Below, in pieces: positions 20,620-25,048 of a DNA stretch of 25,048 bases. The DNA is from Tieghemiomyces parasiticus (lineage: Eukaryota; Kickxellomycota; Dimargaritomycetes; Dimargaritales; Dimargaritaceae): contig JANBPT010000720.1 in assembly GCA_027575765.1 (NCBI GenBank), positions 1-25,048 on the forward strand. The letters run 5' to 3'. Under the pieces are notes generated by a model. The model ran no database searches. It was not told the origin of the DNA and worked only from the letters and a program-made list of their open reading frames with translations. The position numbers and the translations under genes are program-made. The first letter of the stretch is position 1. The number at the start of each line of letters is the position of its first letter.

Positions 20620-21530
20620 GGTGTAATCACGGGGACGTTGAGACCATTCGGAAATCGAAGCGCTTCAGAAACCAACCTAATGATTTCTACGGATTGCTTC
20701 AACGCATGGTTAGAGGTAACCTACTGAGTGGTTCAGACCAGCGACGGTCGGTTGGACTAGGCGCTGTGGAAAAAAAAGCGCACCGAGTTCAAAAGGCATC
20801 TACATACCAATTAACTTTAAGAACCGCCGTCTATGGCGTTTGGAAATAGCTTATCGTTGATACACCACTGGAGTTCTAAACGAATCTATCGTTATGACTG
20901 TAGCCGACGCTGGGGAAGGGGTTGGGCGACTAAGCGAAGTCGTGAACTGTGACGAGGTCAGGGGGGATAGCGGCCGCAATCACTCCACCACCATGCACGC
21001 GGGACTGGTGCTGCCGTGTGGCCCATGGGGATCGAAAACCGGCACCAATCCGTCTGAGAAAGTATCAGGTGGCGCTAGATGGGAAGTAGTATGCAATTCG
21101 AGTGACTGTTTGGCCTGCGGAACTGGGGGCGTTCCGATCTCGATGCTTTTTTTACCGGATTATAGATTGGTGTAACAGTGACGTATACATTGAGGTAATT
21201 ATCCATTCTCTCCTGGGACGTTCGCGCTTGCTCGCTTGATTCGTGGCAGGCAAGGTAGGAGGGGGTCCCACGAAGCAGACTAGGAGGCGGGAGAATGGGG
21301 ACGATAGCGGATCCCCCATTTACAGGACCATCGCAGTTACAGGGCGAGTTGTCGATGTGCTTGTCTCGTCAATGAAAGGTATCCTGCGGCGGTTTAGGAG
21401 AAAGTACAGGCTGGCTGACGATAACGATCAAGGGGACCCAAAATTACCAGCCTGACCGTCACCTGCTCCCTTGTTCACATCATTTCGTCAGCGTCAAGGC
21501 CAATCGGCCCCGACCGGAAGTTTCATAAAA
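20620..21530. other. gene-free stretch before the aldo-keto reductase
   Basis: Frames at 20616-20849, 20894-21175 and 21243-21455 are of chance length and contain no motif I recognise. No repeats or RNA genes were seen. The last upstream ATG before the reductase gene is at 21530. Confidence 0.4.
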
Positions 21531-21532
21531 TG

Positions 21533-21846
21533 AACTGGCCCCAGCCGCCGCGACTCAAGGCCCCTGAGTTTGCTTCTACCCCGTCCGATCTGGCAGCCCC
21601 CCCCCACCTTCCCCCACTTAAACTCTGGTCTCACCTGGTCCGCTTGCCTAAAACCCGTCACTTGTTCCACCTCGCTGGCCAGCCTTCTGCGTCTCATCCA
21701 CCTTATCCCTAGACGTCTGTCGCGTCCGAGTCCATTCCAGCTTACCTATCTCCTACCTTATTGACCACGGCCTTTTCGCCTGTTACACTGCCTATAATCT
21801 GCTTACCAGCCCCGGCCCCCCTTTTTTTTGGCCAGCCTCTCGCAAT
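21533..21846 (+). promoter_or_regulatory. ATG-free pyrimidine-rich leader or promoter of the reductase gene
   Basis: About 310 bases, strongly C/T-biased, without an ATG, ending at the start codon. A weak TATA-like CATAAAAT lies at the left end near 21524. The pattern copies that before the NDT80-type gene and ADE2. Confidence 0.4.
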
Positions 21847-23245
21847 ATGTCCGTCGTTGGTGCTTTCAAACTCGCAAACAGCCACTGGATCCCCGCTGTG
21901 GGTCTGGGTACGTGGCACATCCCGCGCAAGCAGCTCAGTGAGACGGTCCAGGTGGCTCTGGAGAGCGGCTATCGCCACTTTGACACGGCGTCCATTTTTC
22001 AGACGGCCGACGTTCTAGGCGACACGCTGCACCGCTATGACCTCCCGCGTGCCGCCATCTTTCTATCCTACAAGCTGTGGCCCACCCATTTCAAGCGCGA
22101 AGACGTGCAGCCTGCCGTGGAGAAGGCGCTGAAGGACCTCCGTATGGACTATCTAGACTCACTGCTCCTGCACTTCCCGAACGCCCTGAAAACCGAACAG
22201 GTCGGCCAAAAGGAAACCGCCACGCCCGCGGCTGGCGGACAAGGTAAATCTGTGACCCCCAAGATGAGCCTCCAGGTCGACCACGAACACGATATCGGCG
22301 ACACCTGGGCTGCGCTGGAGGACCTCCACCGCCAGGGTCTGATCCGCACTCTCGGGGTGTCCAACTACTCGATCCCGAAACTGGATGAGTTGAAGGCCAA
22401 GGTCACCTCTGTGCAACCCATGATCAACCAGGTCGAGCTCCACCCTTACCACCCGCAGTGGGAGCTGTTGGAATACTCCCGGAAGCACGATATCCATCTG
22501 ACTGCCGCCAGCCCGCTGGGTAGCACTCAAGGGAAGGATTTGCGCAGCGACCCCGTGGTAAGTATGACGAGCGACAGCCCTTCTTCCGTAGTTTTGATGA
22601 TGTGTAACCGTGGAGTCCCGCCGCCAGAGGGGTAGTGACAGCAGCGGGGCACAGGAACATCCCGAGCCCATTTAACCGCTGGCCCGCTCTTATTGGACTC
22701 TAACATTGCTACATTGGCCCCGTCGCTTTATATATTCTATATTCATAGATCATGGAGTTGGCGGAACTTCATCGCCGGTCCTCTTCTCAGATCCTGCTCA
22801 GCTGGGGCATCAAGCGAGGCACCTCAGGTAAGTCATCCGGGACGCTTCCATGCACTGCTGCTACCGTTCGACTCTTTCGACAAAGCAGCCTTTCGATGAA
22901 AAAATATTGGCACTCAGCCCTCAAAGTCCCAGATTTTGCCGCTCACTCCTGTGAACCTAAATAGTGACAATGCCGTCTAATAGAAAAATTATATCACCCA
23001 CCCACACACACACGCACAATTACATACCCACCCTTTCGGTCACTACACCTCGATTGCGCTTTCTTACCCTCATTTTGGCCATTCGACCAGTCATCCCCCG
23101 CTCCACTGACCCCCACCGCATCGCCTCCAATATTGAGATAGTCATGCTCACTGACACCGAAATGGAGGCCATCAATGCAATCGACAAGCGGCATAAGTAT
23201 GTCCACCAAGACAAGTCGCTGGGGATCGAAGGTTTGTTTGATTAA
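21847..23245 (+). CDS. aldo-keto reductase with altered catalytic tetrad (three exons)
   Basis: Exons 21847-22557, 22749-22827 and 23091-23245 give 314 residues of the NAD(P)H-dependent aldo-keto reductase family, a cytosolic TIM barrel. Evidence: GYRHFDTA (41-48), GVSNY (170-174), NQVELHPYHPQ (194-204), SPLGS (222-226) and, across the last junction, RGTSVIPRS (260-268), part of the cofactor site. The family tetrad Asp-Tyr-Lys-His should be D46, Y51, K76 and H109; here residue 51 is Phe (TTT, 21997-21999). The first family signature is also broken at residue 54 (Ala for Glu/Gln). A Gly/Thr/Lys-rich insertion lies at about 115-150. Introns fit GTAAGT donors and AG acceptors and restore the family alignment exactly (DPV-IMEL and TS-VIP). 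Substrate unknown; reduced or changed activity is likely. The stop is TAA. Confidence 0.9.
22558..22748 (+). other. intron 1 of the aldo-keto reductase gene
   Basis: 191 bases, phase 0, GTAAGT donor, CTAAC branch site at 22700-22704 (45 bases before the acceptor) and CATAG acceptor. Splicing joins DPV to IMELAELHRR, matching the family helix here. The unspliced frame would run 26 codons into the intron to a TAG. Confidence 0.85.
22828..23090 (+). other. intron 2 of the aldo-keto reductase gene
   Basis: 263 bases, phase 1, GTAAGT donor and GACCAG acceptor. Splicing recreates a Val codon and the RGTSVIP motif. A CA-rich microsatellite (about 22998-23016) lies inside. No strong branch-site consensus was found near the 3' end. 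Confidence 0.85.
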
Positions 23246-24700
23246 ACGGGGGTTTCCATCCTGGTTCGGTACTACTATCAGCCACTTTGTTCACAATAGA
23301 AATACATCGCTGTACTCATTGAATTTTAACTTTACCGGGCTCAGTAAATCCCGAACGCAAACATCCTAGTAGTTACTAGTTGATATGTAGCGCTTCTTTA
23401 TACGGAGGATGTTGATATCACCAATACGGACACCTTGGGACTTGGTGGCTTGTATGAGTGGCCTTTCACGCCGATTCGGTATACCGTACAGCGTTCCGCC
23501 AGCTGACCATGCTCACTCCGCCTATCCCTGGGCCACACTGCGCCAGTTACAAAATGGGGAGAAGTCAAGTGACCATGTCGCACAGTGGACTGCCTAAAGG
23601 GGCAGGTGCTGGGCAGCAGGAGAGATGCAAAATGACAGCAATACTGAGTTGCGAGTAGATGAATGGAAGGCCAGCCCCAATTGGTACCGTCTTTGAAGAG
23701 TCGTCAACTTTGGGCAAGTGAATAGATATACGCATGTGGTGCTTGATTACCGATTGCTTACAGCCCAAGAAGAACAGGTTGCGTTGCCAAAGGGTATGTT
23801 AGTAAACCTCTCCGGGAAGTGTTCTGATGAGGTACCCTGTAAAGGTCGATGAAGTCCAGCCTTGGTCAGGTGGTCTGAGAGGCGGCAACCGTTGGGGTAG
23901 CTGTTTATATGGGCCGACATGTGTGCGGCCTGGGAAAGGGGGGGGGGTACCGTAGGGAAAACCCGATACGGCTGTTGCTTAATAGATCTAAGGAAAGCAC
24001 ACTGTTGGGTTATGGTATCCGGCAAATATGGCTTCCAACCTTATGCCAGCCTTCGAGTGGCTTGCCGGCTCCTTCACTTGCTCCCCGCCCCCCTCATGAA
24101 GGCTGGAGGTACGGAGCCAGTTAAAAGTGCCCACATGGCATATTATGGAGGGAACCCTAGCACCCGGCGGCTCCGTATTAAAACTGAACATATCTTGCCT
24201 TTCAGTAACTGTGCGCGTCCGCCCTCCGCACGCACAGGGCAGCTTTGCAAGTCGGGGTTTAAATATTATCGCAGCTTACGACTGGGCCGTATATTTAAAT
24301 ACTCTAATGGCTTATCGCGGTTGTACAGAGAAATGCGGGGTCGACCCACGTCAGCTGGCGCCCGGTGTATCCTAAGCGACTGGTCAGTCGACCCTTGCCG
24401 CCTCCCTTGGCCCCATTACGCCCTAGGGGATGCATGTTTTTCAGCGTTACTTACAAGCTTAGATTGTATTTGGATGTTACACCGATGACGCTATCATGGG
24501 GAAAAAGACTTTGCCATCTGGAAATTATGATGGACGGGACGATAAGCCCCACTTCCCTGCCGGCCGGCTGTGGGGCTGGCCCATTGTTCCCGGTGGCAGG
24601 CCCACTGTACCGGGAATATTATTTACCCAACGAGGCGGTGGTGTGTACACACCGTCCTCCATGCCTCCATCATCTGCTGTGAATGCAGGCCAAACTCCAC
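23246..24700. other. gene-free stretch after the reductase gene
   Basis: No supported gene. The longest frame (189 codons, 23919-24488) starts at an ATG but crosses a G10 run (23938-23947), has many Cys, Arg and Trp, and shows no domain; its length is only mildly unusual for chance. No 3' AATAAA was found close to the reductase stop. Confidence 0.4.
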
Positions 24701-24704
24701 AATC

Positions 24705-24712
24705 TATATAAA
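24705..24712 (+). promoter_or_regulatory. TATA box of a gene beyond the right edge
   Basis: Perfect TATATAAA in the context CTATATAAAG. It is followed by a C11 run (24758-24768) and a C/T-rich tract that runs to the window end. Position and composition copy the NDT80-type promoter. Confidence 0.5.
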
Positions 24713-24739
24713 GCTTTGGCCCGTCCGGCCGCCCATGCC

Positions 24740-25048
24740 TGGAATACGTTAGACCTTCCCCCCCCCCCACTCAACAGCCTCTCGGCTTCTCCACCCCAGT
24801 ATGTTTTAGCTCCACACATCACCCCGGCCGCTCATCACTTCCCACCCCACACTGTAGCCCCACCATCCACGTCTGTTGACCGTAAGCGTTTCCCCCAGCT
24901 CACCACCACTTCCTAACCTTGCTCCGTTCCTATTCCCCTTTTTTCGTCCCCTCTGTAGATCCTCGCCTTCTACCTTTCCGAACTCCGACACCGCAATCCT
25001 AGCCAAAAATTTTGCCCCCATCCCCCTGCACCCACCTCCTACTCCCGG
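24740..25048 (+). promoter_or_regulatory. putative leader of a plus-strand gene to the right
   Basis: About 300 bases of C/T-rich DNA after the TATA box. One ATG at 24801 opens only two codons before TAG; after it no ATG occurs to the end of the window. The start codon of the gene would therefore lie outside. The frame 24683-24916 is judged a product of composition. Confidence 0.35.

Noticed and set aside
22558..22635. Reductase ending at the TAG at 22633
   Set aside because: This would cut the barrel before the cofactor motif; splicing at GTAAGT restores the full family C-terminus.
23919..24488. 189-codon plus-strand frame
   Set aside because: Contains a G10 run and a random-like amino-acid mix rich in Cys, Arg and Trp; no domain or promoter.

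Overview
The window looks like nuclear DNA of a fungus, probably an early-diverging filamentous lineage. The reasons are a two-domain ADE2-type purine enzyme (PurK-like fused to PurE-like), an NDT80/PhoG-type DNA-binding protein carrying the RGRSPGHY signature, GT-AG introns of about 140-260 bases with CTRAY-like branch sites, TATA boxes, and long pyrimidine-rich leaders. The exact taxon is not readable from the sequence alone. Coding exons appear richer in G+C than the intergenic DNA around them. Most open frames outside the named genes are about as long as chance would give.

Layout from left to right. Bases 1-65 may hold the end of an exon of a gene entering from the left. Bases 66 to about 7150 hold no gene I can support. 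Bases 7150-8213 look on the minus strand like the leader and first part of a divergent gene that I could not resolve. A TATA box at 8216 and an ATG-free pyrimidine-rich leader precede an intronless NDT80/PhoG-type regulator (8704-10431), whose 3' flank stays pyrimidine-rich to about 10800. A gene-free gap of about 1.3 kb follows. Then comes intronless ADE2 (12404-14179), with a small hairpin just before its start codon. Next are two related genes in tandem. The first (14958-15864) looks like a decayed copy: the expected start is ATA, an in-frame TAG lies in exon 1, and the C-terminus is short. The second (17231-18489) is an intact two-exon gene for a predicted secreted protein of 350 residues and unknown function. 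After another gene-poor stretch with two adjacent stem-loops (18966-19039) and a possible coding relic (20403-20619) comes a three-exon aldo-keto reductase (21847-23245), in which the usual catalytic tyrosine is replaced by phenylalanine. The last 350 bases look like the TATA box and leader of a plus-strand gene starting beyond the window.

The genes do not form one pathway. ADE2 is purine-biosynthesis housekeeping, the NDT80/PhoG protein is a nuclear regulator, and the aldo-keto reductase is a cytosolic oxidoreductase or a derivative of one. The part most likely to be undescribed is the secreted-protein pair at 14958-18489. It resembles no family I can name, the two copies share exon layout and intron phase, and one copy seems to have died.
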